Shown: positions 15,469 to 22,529 of the stretch, piece by piece
How the letters are laid out: every line of letters starts with the position of its first letter
How positions within the stretch are numbered: position 1 is the first letter of the stretch
Source of the DNA: Oscillospiraceae bacterium
GTDB taxonomy: Bacteria > Bacillota > Clostridia > Oscillospirales > Ruminococcaceae
Length of the DNA stretch: 36,373 nt
Direction of reading: 5' to 3'
NCBI GenBank assembly: GCA_017555565.1
Contig: JAFZGF010000006.1
Coordinates: 1-36,373, forward strand
Program-made: the position numbers and the translations under genes
The notes under the pieces: model-generated
What the model saw: only the letters and a program-made list of their open reading frames with translations
Databases searched by the model: none
Told to the model about the DNA's origin: nothing

Positions 15469-15617
15469 AATAAATTTTCCTCCGTTTATCGCGCAGATTC
15501 CTTTTCTGCACCCGCAGAAAACACCGCGCCTGTTAATTTAATGATAACATATTCATTACTTAAAAACTATGTCAAAACTGCATATAATATGGCGGATTTT
15601 AACATATAAAGTAACAA

Positions 15618-15645
15618 AAAATCCCCGGTGCAAACCAGGGATTTT
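15618..15645 (-). terminator. Terminator of the MBL-fold hydrolase gene
   Basis: AAAATCCC and GGGATTTT pair, with an inner GG/CC and one mismatch, four bases beyond the stop codon; the flank is U-rich in the leftward direction. Confidence 0.75.
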
Positions 15646-15648
15646 ATT

Positions 15649-16404
15649 TTAAATTTCAAAGGATTTGTACAGTTCTTCTTTTGTCATAATGTCAGCGTGG
15701 CCACCGATACAATAGGTAAAATCCAATGTATCCAGAATGGACAGATATTCCCTTACTTTGTTTTCGTCGTAAGGAATTTTGCCGGTTTCTTCCATAAAGT
15801 CGTCTTCGTGCTCTATGTCAAAATGCCATGGCTGACCATACAGGTCTTTGCCGTTGCTGTCCCCCAGGAAAACAAATTTTTCGCCTGGGATATAGCATAT
15901 TATACTGTCTGATGAATGTGGGCCTTTTGCGTGGATAAATACACATTCCACACCACCCAGGTCCAATGTCATTTTTTCACTGAAAACTATATCTGCCCCC
16001 ACTACTTTTATATCGTTGCGGTCAGAGTATTCTCTTTTTACCATTTCATTGCAGAACACAATGTCTTCGCCCTTTTCCACGCGTTTGTCCATTGATTCAT
16101 CGTCCCATTTCCAGCCGGCGATTTTCAGCAGTTCACGGTTGGTTTCTTCCCCTGCAATAGTAGGCACATCCCAGGCGTGCATACCAAAGCTGTGGTCCCA
16201 GTGCCAGTGGGAAACAGCCACAAAATCCGGCTGTGGCAGGCTGTCTGCCAACAGTCTGCCTTTCAGCAGTTCCACATTTGCAGCAGAGTTGCCAGCCTCA
16301 AACATAAGTGTGTATTTATCGCCGATAACCAGCCCCACATTTGGTCTGTCTGTGAAATGCTCTGGCGGCTGGATATATATTCTGTCAGAAAACTTGTTGA
16401 ACAT
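15649..16404 (-). CDS. MBL-fold metallo-hydrolase
   Basis: 251-residue metallo-beta-lactamase-fold protein. The first zinc motif is SHWHWDHSFG (His66, His68, Asp70, His71), a classic HxHxDH. Later ligands are the His in GPHSSDS, the Asp in FLGDSNGKDLYG and the His in IGGHADIMTKEEL. The N-terminal NVGLVIGDKYTLMFEAG is the usual first strand pair. Members include glyoxalase II, lactonases and RNases; none of the specific extra domains are present, so the substrate is open. GGGAGG precedes the ATG. It is monocistronic and divergent from the moxR operon. Confidence 0.85.
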   Translation of the reverse strand: MFNKFSDRIYIQPPEHFTDRPNVGLVIGDKYTLMFEAGNSAANVELLKGRLLADSLPQPDFVAVSHWHWDHSFGMHAWDVPTIAGEETNRELLKIAGWKWDDESMDKRVEKGEDIVFCNEMVKREYSDRNDIKVVGADIVFSEKMTLDLGGVECVFIHAKGPHSSDSIICYIPGEKFVFLGDSNGKDLYGQPWHFDIEHEDDFMEETGKIPYDENKVREYLSILDTLDFTYCIGGHADIMTKEELYKSFEI

Positions 16405-16538
16405 TTTAATTTACCTCCCATCTTTTTTATGATTATACCACGATAAAGGACAATCAACAATAAAATACTATGCATTTTGCCAGTTTTAAGTTATAATGAT
16501 ATATTATTATCAGATTGTCTATATAAGAGGAGAATAAA

Positions 16539-17483
16539 ATGGATGTTTTAAGATTTGTTGATTACCACAATAAAGTAGTGGAAAATTGCTCAAAAGTTAT
16601 TGTGGGCAAGGATGATGTTATTTCTCTGGTTCTTACCAGCTTTGTATGCGGTGGTCACGTGCTGTTGGAAGATATTCCTGGCACTGGCAAAACAATGCTT
16701 CTGCGTGCTTTTGCAAAAACCATTGGTGGTGATTTCAAGCGTATTCAGTTTACACCGGACCTTCTGCCAAGCGATCTGACCGGTATCAATTTCTATAATC
16801 AGAAAACCGGTGAATTTGAATTCCGCCCAGGCCCACTGTTTTCCAATATTATTCTGGCAGACGAAATCAACCGTGCCACACCTCGTACACAGTCCAGCCT
16901 GCTGGAAGCAATGGAAGAAAAGCAGATTACCGTAGATGGTGTAACCAGCCAGCTGAAACCGCCTTTTATGGTTATGGCTACACAGAATCCGCTGGAATCC
17001 TATGGCACATTCCCGCTGCCAGACGCACAGATGGACCGTTTCTTTATGCGTCTGTCCCTTGGCTATATGACACGCAGCCAGGAAATGAGCGTGCTGGGCA
17101 GAAAGGATTCTGTTTCAATCATCGAAGATTTGCAGCAGGTGGTTTCAGCTGAAGAAACCGCCTATGTATGTTCTGCATATAAAGAAGTTATGGTGTCTGA
17201 AGCTGTGCTGGGCTATATTATGGATATCGTTGAAGGCACACGAACAGAAGATAACTTTATCACAGGTGTTTCCACCCGTGGCGCTATCGCTCTGTACAAA
17301 GCCAGCCAGGTTACTGCAGCTTTTGCAGGCCGTGACTATGTAATCCCAGAAGATGTAAAACTGGTGGCACCTCACGTGCTTGCCCACAGAATTTCCAAAG
17401 ACAGTGGCAAGACAGCTGCTGCCATCAAATTCCTGGCAAAAATTATTGAAAATGTTCCTGTTCCACTGGAGACTTTATCATGA
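16539..17483 (+). CDS. MoxR-family AAA+ ATPase
   Basis: 314-residue ATPase. Walker A is EDIPGTGKTM (about 48-57) and Walker B is ILADEINRATPRTQS (about 105-119). The sensor 1 region is VMATQNPLESYGTFPLPDAQ and the arginine-finger region AQMDRFFMRL, followed by the helical lid with FITGVSTRGAIALYKASQ. MoxR ATPases act as chaperones that help assemble or activate metal-binding or VWA-domain proteins. Here it is the first gene of a three-gene operon, overlapping the DUF58 gene by four bases (ATGA). GAGGAG precedes the ATG, and a TATAAT-like box lies at 16492-16497. Confidence 0.93.
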   Translation: MDVLRFVDYHNKVVENCSKVIVGKDDVISLVLTSFVCGGHVLLEDIPGTGKTMLLRAFAKTIGGDFKRIQFTPDLLPSDLTGINFYNQKTGEFEFRPGPLFSNIILADEINRATPRTQSSLLEAMEEKQITVDGVTSQLKPPFMVMATQNPLESYGTFPLPDAQMDRFFMRLSLGYMTRSQEMSVLGRKDSVSIIEDLQQVVSAEETAYVCSAYKEVMVSEAVLGYIMDIVEGTRTEDNFITGVSTRGAIALYKASQVTAAFAGRDYVIPEDVKLVAPHVLAHRISKDSGKTAAAIKFLAKIIENVPVPLETLS

Positions 17484-18523
17484 TAGCTTTTCTCGTTATA
17501 GGCATTGCAATTGTACTGTGGTTACAGCAGTGGATGCTGGAAAATGTCACAGACTTTGTGGATGCCAACTTCTGGCCGGAAGAAAATGTGGTTGACCCGG
17601 AAGATGTATTCAACATCGTTGTTGAATTGAAGAACAAAAAGTCCTTTCCGATTTACTTTATCAGGGTTAAAATGTCTTTTCCGGAAGAGTATCTTGTGGG
17701 CCCCGACTACAAGCCTATGGTAAAAAGATATGTAAATGACAGGCAGGATGTGTTTGTTTCCACCTGGCTGAAGGCGAATCAGTCATTAAAGGTAAAAATA
17801 CCAGTGGCAATTGCAAACCGCGGCAGATATTACCTGCCAAATCCAGTGCTGTATTTTGGCGACTTTTTGGGGCTGAAAGAAAAACAAAAAGAGCTTTTGC
17901 ACTACCGTGAAGTAGTTGTTGCCCCTAAAACTTATGAGACAGAAGAAGTCAAGCAGGTGCTGGGTAAGTTCCTGGGGGAATATTCTGTGCGCCGTTTTAT
18001 CTATGAAGACCCGGTGCTTACTGTGGGCTTCCGTGAATATTCCGGCAGGGAACCTATGAAGATGATTTCCTGGAAGCAGTCTGCACAGAAGCAACAGCTT
18101 ATGGTAAAGGAATATGACCATACCATCGAGCCGGTGCTGTCAGTTGTGCTGAATGTGGAAACCAGCGGCGAAAAAACAGAAGCTTTTACAGAAAAGGCGT
18201 ACTCAATTGCCCGCAGTGTATGCGGTAACTTGGAGTCAAAGGGCATATCATACGGTTTTTATATAAATGCCCAGATGCTTGGCGGCAGCGGTGATATGCA
18301 TATGGTGGCAGATGGCACCGGCAATCACCACTTTGGTAAAATTATGGAGCGTATGGGCCGTGGTATGCATATCCGGGCTATGTCTTATGATAAAATACTG
18401 CAGACTGCCCGCAAAACCAGCGGTAACGAGCGAGGTCTCATCGTTATCACACCAGACAGTTCGGCTGTCTCTTACTCCGCTTTTGACAGCCAGATACTTG
18501 TACTTGATTCCAGTCAATTTTAA
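17480..18523 (+). CDS. DUF58 domain protein
   Basis: 347-residue protein with an N-terminal membrane helix (2-16) and a soluble, VWA-like DUF58 region. Characteristic segments are YFGDFLGLKEKQKEL, GFREYSGREPMKMISWKQSA (the family core, about 181-200) and TIEPVLSVVLNVET. DUF58 proteins are regular partners of MoxR ATPases and often of transglutaminase-like proteins; function is not settled. Start overlaps the moxR stop as ATGA, giving translational coupling. The third gene follows after 12 bases with AAGGAG. Confidence 0.88.
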   Translation: MIAFLVIGIAIVLWLQQWMLENVTDFVDANFWPEENVVDPEDVFNIVVELKNKKSFPIYFIRVKMSFPEEYLVGPDYKPMVKRYVNDRQDVFVSTWLKANQSLKVKIPVAIANRGRYYLPNPVLYFGDFLGLKEKQKELLHYREVVVAPKTYETEEVKQVLGKFLGEYSVRRFIYEDPVLTVGFREYSGREPMKMISWKQSAQKQQLMVKEYDHTIEPVLSVVLNVETSGEKTEAFTEKAYSIARSVCGNLESKGISYGFYINAQMLGGSGDMHMVADGTGNHHFGKIMERMGRGMHIRAMSYDKILQTARKTSGNERGLIVITPDSSAVSYSAFDSQILVLDSSQF

Positions 18524-18535
18524 GGAGTTTTATTT

Positions 18536-19726
18536 ATGATTTTTATTCACACTCTGCGAATGATGTCAGACCTGTCTGTGTATTTTTTCATCGCAGAACT
18601 TGTTGTAATATCTATGGGCGGCAAGTCACAGTTTGTGCCGTTTTTGCTGTTGGGGGCGTGCTATGGTATGATGGTGTACCTGCAAAGCAGGCAAACCGGT
18701 AAACTGTACCTGCTGCTGCCTGCGGTAGTTTTGTTGCTTCCAGCGGCAAATCTGCCTGCGCTGGTGTTGCCTATAGGGTATATATTGTATCTTGTCCATA
18801 AGGAACTGACGATTCTTTCCTGGGACAGACAGTCGGAACTTTTTTCACTCTGTGTAAAATTTTTCCCGCTTGTAAGCATACCGATTTGTTTTCTGGGTAA
18901 GTATAAAATACTGATTCAGTATTCTCTGCCAATGGCGTTTATATCTCTGGCTACATCAATTTTCCTTATGAGAATGTTGCGCCAGCCGCCATCGGTGCAT
19001 CTTGATCCGGTCTATCAGCGAAAAAACGGTGTTGTTTTTGTGACGGTGCTGTTTATGGCCTGGCTGTTCAGCCGTGAATTTATGTTCAGAATAATGGCTG
19101 GATTTATGTCTTTTGTATATATGAAGGCTATTTATCCTGTGCTGAACTGCTTTATTATGCTGTTTATGGGCGTTTTAAAACTTATTATGGCGCTGTTTTC
19201 CTGGTTTAAGTTCGGTGAAGTCAGATTTACTGAAAATCACCTGGGCAGCGGGGAAATGGGCCCGTCCTTCAAGGATGCGGTTATCGAAGGCGGCTATGTG
19301 GCCACAACCGAAACTCTGCTGACAGCTGTTGTGATTATATTGCTTCTGGCCTGCGCATTTTATTTCTTCCGATGGCTTGCCCTGCACAAAGGCGAAGAAA
19401 CATTTATCACCACTGGTTTTGACATTATCCGTGGCAAAGAAACTGCAAGAGTCAAAAAAGAACGTGCAACCACCACAGTTCTGCAGGTAAGAAAACAGTA
19501 CCGCATTTTCCTTAAACTGTATAAAGAACACGGCGGCAAAATCGAAACAGCTTTTACCAGCGAAGATGTGCTGGAGAATTCCAAGGATATACTTGAAGAA
19601 GATTCTGCTGATATATTGGCGGAAATGCGCCGCATCTATATATCTGCCCGTTATGGTGGCATGGCCACAAAAACTGATCTGAAACGAATGAAGCAGATAA
19701 ATAAAGAACTTGCGATGAGAAATTAA
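18536..19726 (+). CDS. Polytopic membrane protein with DUF4129-like tail
   Basis: 396-residue protein. About eight hydrophobic helices fill residues 1-215, one more is near 262-282, and the last 100 residues are soluble and charged. The tail (YRIFLKLYKEHGGK, FTSEDVLEN, and a terminal ISARYGG) resembles DUF4129, often fused to a transglutaminase-like domain next to MoxR and DUF58. Here the transglutaminase part is not visible, so only the membrane and tail portions remain. It likely forms a membrane assembly with the two upstream proteins (inferred from operon structure). The ATG at 18536 is preceded by AAGGAG. A strong terminator follows. Confidence 0.75.
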   Translation: MIFIHTLRMMSDLSVYFFIAELVVISMGGKSQFVPFLLLGACYGMMVYLQSRQTGKLYLLLPAVVLLLPAANLPALVLPIGYILYLVHKELTILSWDRQSELFSLCVKFFPLVSIPICFLGKYKILIQYSLPMAFISLATSIFLMRMLRQPPSVHLDPVYQRKNGVVFVTVLFMAWLFSREFMFRIMAGFMSFVYMKAIYPVLNCFIMLFMGVLKLIMALFSWFKFGEVRFTENHLGSGEMGPSFKDAVIEGGYVATTETLLTAVVIILLLACAFYFFRWLALHKGEETFITTGFDIIRGKETARVKKERATTTVLQVRKQYRIFLKLYKEHGGKIETAFTSEDVLENSKDILEEDSADILAEMRRIYISARYGGMATKTDLKRMKQINKELAMRN

Positions 19727-19737
19727 GCAAAAAAATG

Positions 19738-19762
19738 CCGAAGATGTTAAATACATCTTCGG
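19738..19762 (+). terminator. Terminator of the moxR operon
   Basis: Ten-base perfect arms CCGAAGATGT and ACATCTTCGG with a five-base loop, followed by a T-rich run, 11 bases after the last stop codon. Confidence 0.9.
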
Positions 19763-19785
19763 TTTATTTTTGTTTAAGCAGTTAA

Positions 19786-20022
19786 TTATTCGCCACGACC
19801 AAAGTTTACAACTCTGCCATTGTTCCACAGTTCTACACTGGCCAGTTCTGCTGCTTTTTTGCTTTTTTCGTCTTTGTATTCCATATGGCCTGTCCGTGCA
19901 CCGCAGTCTACACATTCAATGTAAACGCACCAGCCACCAACATGGTCCATTACACCAGGGCCACCGCAGAAAGGGCAATCCTGCAGGTCATACAATTCAA
20001 TATCTTTATATTTGTTATCCAT
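19786..20022 (-). CDS. Lar-like zinc-ribbon protein (restriction alleviation family)
   Basis: 78-residue protein with two zinc-binding pairs, CPFCGG (about 16-21) and CVDCGA (about 37-42), then a helix and SVELWNNGR. The order CPFCG, GGW, CxxCGA, WN matches the Lar family, best known from prophage proteins that relieve type I restriction. Here no other phage genes are nearby, and a chromosomal regulatory or DNA-binding role is equally possible. GGAG precedes the ATG. It is convergent with the moxR operon and shares the terminator region. Confidence 0.75.
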   Translation of the reverse strand: MDNKYKDIELYDLQDCPFCGGPGVMDHVGGWCVYIECVDCGARTGHMEYKDEKSKKAAELASVELWNNGRVVNFGRGE

Positions 20023-20105
20023 AATATTCTCCTGAAATGATAGTTTAAATATGTATATATTATCTCACACAGATGAATAAAGTGCAACAAGAAATAATAT
20101 GCAAA

Positions 20106-20136
20106 ATAATCCCCCGATATTTTATCGGGGGATTAT
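20106..20136 (-). terminator. Terminator of lysS
   Basis: Fourteen-base perfect arms ATAATCCCCCGATA (20106-20119) and TATCGGGGGATTAT (20123-20136) around TTT, 10 bases beyond the lysS stop codon. Confidence 0.9.
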
Positions 20137-20145
20137 AGTAATCAA

Positions 20146-21648
20146 TTATTTTTCAGGTTTCATTGTTGGGAACAGCAGAACATCACGGATAGATGCTGAG
20201 TCTGTCAGCAACATAACAAGTCTGTCAAAGCCGAAGCCCAGACCGCCTGTTGGTGCAAGACCGTATTCCAGTGCTGTTACATAGTCGTAGTCAACCTGTG
20301 CTTTACTGTTTGGTTCCAGAGCCAGTCTGTCAGCAACCTGTTTTTCAAAACGGCCTCTCTGGTCGATTGGGTCGTTCAGTTCGCTGAATGCGTTACCAAA
20401 TTCTGTTGCATTGATAAAGTATTCAAAACGTTCTGTGTATGCTGGATCTTCTGGTTTGCGTTTTGCCAGTGGGCTGATTTCTACTGGGTAGTCGTAGATA
20501 AATGTAGGCTGGATAAGGTTTTCTTCTACATATGCATCGAAGAATTCTGCAAGGATAGCACCTTTGGAAGGTACTTCTGGCAGTTCAACGTGATGTTCTT
20601 TAGCCACTGCAATAGCTTCTTCGTCAGATTTGATTTCGTTGAAGTCAACACCGGAGTATTTTTTTACAGCTTCCAGCATTGTCATTCTTTCCCAGTTGCC
20701 CAGGTCGATAACTTTGCCCTGGTATGGTACTTCCAGTGTGCCACAAACTTTCATTGCAACTGTTTTCATCATATCTTCAACCAGGTCCATAATGTCATAG
20801 TAGTTTGCATATGCCTGGTAAAGTTCGATAGATGTGAACTCTGGGTTGTGTTTTGTATCCATACCTTCGTTACGGAAGATACGGCCAACTTCGTACACTT
20901 TATCAAAACCACCAACGATAAGACGTTTCAGGTAAAGTTCTGTTTCGATACGCAGAACCATATCCATATCCAGTGTATTGTGGTGTGTGATAAATGGTCT
21001 TGCGGAAGCACCGATTTCAAATGGTGTAAGAATTGGTGTATCTACTTCAATAAAGCCTTTTGTATCCAGGTAATTACGGATTTCGCGCAGGATCATGCTG
21101 CGTTTTACGAATGTATCTTTAACATCAGGGTTAACGATAAGGTCTACATATCTCTGACGGTAACGCATTTCTGTGTCTGTCAGACCGTGCCATTTTTCTG
21201 GCAGTGGAATCAGAGATTTGGAAAGCAGTTCGATTTCTTTTACTCTGATAGAGATTTCGCCGTGTTTTGTTTTGAAAATTTCACCTTTAACACCTGCGAT
21301 GTCGCCAATGTCCCAAGTAGTGATTTCTTTGTAGTATTCTTCGCCCAGGATTTTCTGGTTCAGATACAGCTGGATTTTTCCGGAGTGGTCTCTCAGGTCC
21401 ATAAATGCAGCTTTGCCCATAATACGCTTGGACATAATACGACCTGCCAGGCTTGCTGTGCCGTGATCTTCTTCATCATCATTGAAGTTTTCTACAATAT
21501 CTTTTGCGTAATCAGTTACTTCGTATTTTGTTTTTACGAATGGGTCCTGGCCTTTGTCCTGCAGTGCTTTCAGCTTGCCACGACGCACCTGCATCTGTTC
21601 GCTAAGGTTTTCTTCCTGCATTTCTGGTACAAGATTTGTGTTTTCCAT
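20146..21648 (-). CDS. lysS: Lysyl-tRNA synthetase, class II
   Basis: 500-residue class II lysyl-tRNA synthetase of full length, charging tRNA-Lys in the cytoplasm. The N-terminal OB-fold anticodon domain contains AGRIMSKRIMGKAAFMDLRD (about 67-86). The catalytic core holds motif 2, VGRIFRNEGMDTKHNPEFT (about 261-279), and the motif 3 region GLGFGFDRLVMLLT (about 470-483). AAAGGAG precedes the ATG. It is monocistronic, with its own terminator. The 250 AT-rich bases upstream show no T-box specifier or lysine riboswitch that I can recognise. Confidence 0.97.
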   Translation of the reverse strand: MENTNLVPEMQEENLSEQMQVRRGKLKALQDKGQDPFVKTKYEVTDYAKDIVENFNDDEEDHGTASLAGRIMSKRIMGKAAFMDLRDHSGKIQLYLNQKILGEEYYKEITTWDIGDIAGVKGEIFKTKHGEISIRVKEIELLSKSLIPLPEKWHGLTDTEMRYRQRYVDLIVNPDVKDTFVKRSMILREIRNYLDTKGFIEVDTPILTPFEIGASARPFITHHNTLDMDMVLRIETELYLKRLIVGGFDKVYEVGRIFRNEGMDTKHNPEFTSIELYQAYANYYDIMDLVEDMMKTVAMKVCGTLEVPYQGKVIDLGNWERMTMLEAVKKYSGVDFNEIKSDEEAIAVAKEHHVELPEVPSKGAILAEFFDAYVEENLIQPTFIYDYPVEISPLAKRKPEDPAYTERFEYFINATEFGNAFSELNDPIDQRGRFEKQVADRLALEPNSKAQVDYDYVTALEYGLAPTGGLGFGFDRLVMLLTDSASIRDVLLFPTMKPEK

Positions 21649-21929
21649 TACTTTACTCCTTTATATATTTTTATATTTTAAATAAATTACATATTTAATC
21701 AGTTTATTTTAACATAAAAAAGCCGCTTGTACAAGTATCAGTTATTTTAAATGAAAAAATATATGTATTAAATAAAAAAAAGAGTGCATATAAAAGCATT
21801 GATAAGCACAATATACAATTTTTGATGTGAAAATTTTGTTAGTTTATTTACAAACCATTTTTTTTATTATATAATTATCGTATATGATTTCAAAAAACGT
21901 ATGATATAGAGATGAAAAGAGGTATTGCT

Positions 21930-22160
21930 ATGGAATGGCTGGTACAGGCAGAAAAGAAATATTTATGGAGCAGTAACTGGGCTGACTGGACACTGGTAAG
22001 ATTCTGTGTTTTTGCCCTGGGTATGATGACAGGTGTTCTCATCCACAAAAAAGCAAAAAAACCTGTGTTTGTTGTAGCACTGCTCACATTTATCGGCACA
22101 ATTATTCCTGTTGCATACAAATATTTTAAAGTTGGCAACAGCGAATCAAAAATTTATTAA
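21930..22160 (+). CDS. Small membrane protein, 76 residues
   Basis: 76-residue protein with a short amphipathic N-terminus and two hydrophobic helices (about 22-38 and 45-64) separated by HKKAKKP. The pattern of WADWTLVRFCVFALGMMTG, then basic loop, then TFIGTIIPVAYKYFK resembles small Clostridia proteins sometimes annotated as a phosphate-ABC-permease-like fragment. That label is not functional evidence. AAGAGG lies eight bases before the ATG at 21930, preferred over an upstream ATG at 21912 that lacks a site. Single gene with its own terminator. Confidence 0.65.
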   Translation: MEWLVQAEKKYLWSSNWADWTLVRFCVFALGMMTGVLIHKKAKKPVFVVALLTFIGTIIPVAYKYFKVGNSESKIY

Positions 22161-22166
22161 TTATTG

Positions 22167-22188
22167 ACTGCCTGAATAATCAGGCAGT
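22167..22188 (+). terminator. Terminator of the small membrane protein gene
   Basis: Nine-base perfect arms ACTGCCTGA and TCAGGCAGT with an ATAA loop, followed by TTTTTT, seven bases after the stop codon. Confidence 0.85.
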
Positions 22189-22205
22189 TTTTTCATAGGT
22201 GAAAT

Positions 22206-22490
22206 ATGAAAAAGTTTATTAAAGAAGAATATGCGGATATTATTCTTCAGATGGCACAGCAGTATATTACCAACCACCCTGAAGAGAAGGGGAGAGAAGC
22301 CTATATTGCAATGGAGAAAACTCTGGAGACCATGGATATGTATGTGGCATGGATTAACAATATGGGCTTTATGATGCACAGAGACAGCATAGAATATATG
22401 ATAGCCTATATACAATCTGCAAACGGCAGTCTCACATTTCCAAAGGAGAAACTGGAAGAAATCCGCAGTTACCTCCTTACATTATTATAA
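22206..22490 (+). CDS. Hypothetical protein, 94 residues
   Basis: 94 residues, not recognised. It is soluble and helical, with a charged start (MKKFIKEEYADIILQMA) and a methionine-rich middle (MEKTLETMDMYV, NNMGFMMH). AGGTGAAAT precedes the ATG. It lies after a terminator, so either it is transcribed from a promoter not seen or it depends on read-through. A bidirectional terminator follows eight bases after the stop codon. No function can be offered. Confidence 0.65.
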   Translation: MKKFIKEEYADIILQMAQQYITNHPEEKGREAYIAMEKTLETMDMYVAWINNMGFMMHRDSIEYMIAYIQSANGSLTFPKEKLEEIRSYLLTLL

Positions 22491-22498
22491 GGCAAGTA

Positions 22499-22526
22499 AA
22501 AAGAGCAGTGTTGTCACTGCTCTTTT
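22499..22526. terminator. Bidirectional terminator
   Basis: Arms AAAAGAGCAGTG and CACTGCTCTTTT with a TTGT loop lie between two convergent genes, with A-rich and T-rich flanks suited to both directions. Confidence 0.9.
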
Positions 22527-22529
22527 GTT

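Noticed and set aside
20590-21681. A 363-residue plus-strand frame
   Set aside because: It is exactly antisense to lysS; its Phe-, Cys- and Val-rich composition reflects the complement of lysS codons.
21649-21911. Possible T-box or lysine riboswitch upstream of lysS
   Set aside because: The region is very AT-rich with only a short CTTGTACAAG palindrome; no T-box core, specifier loop or lysine-aptamer structure could be recognised.
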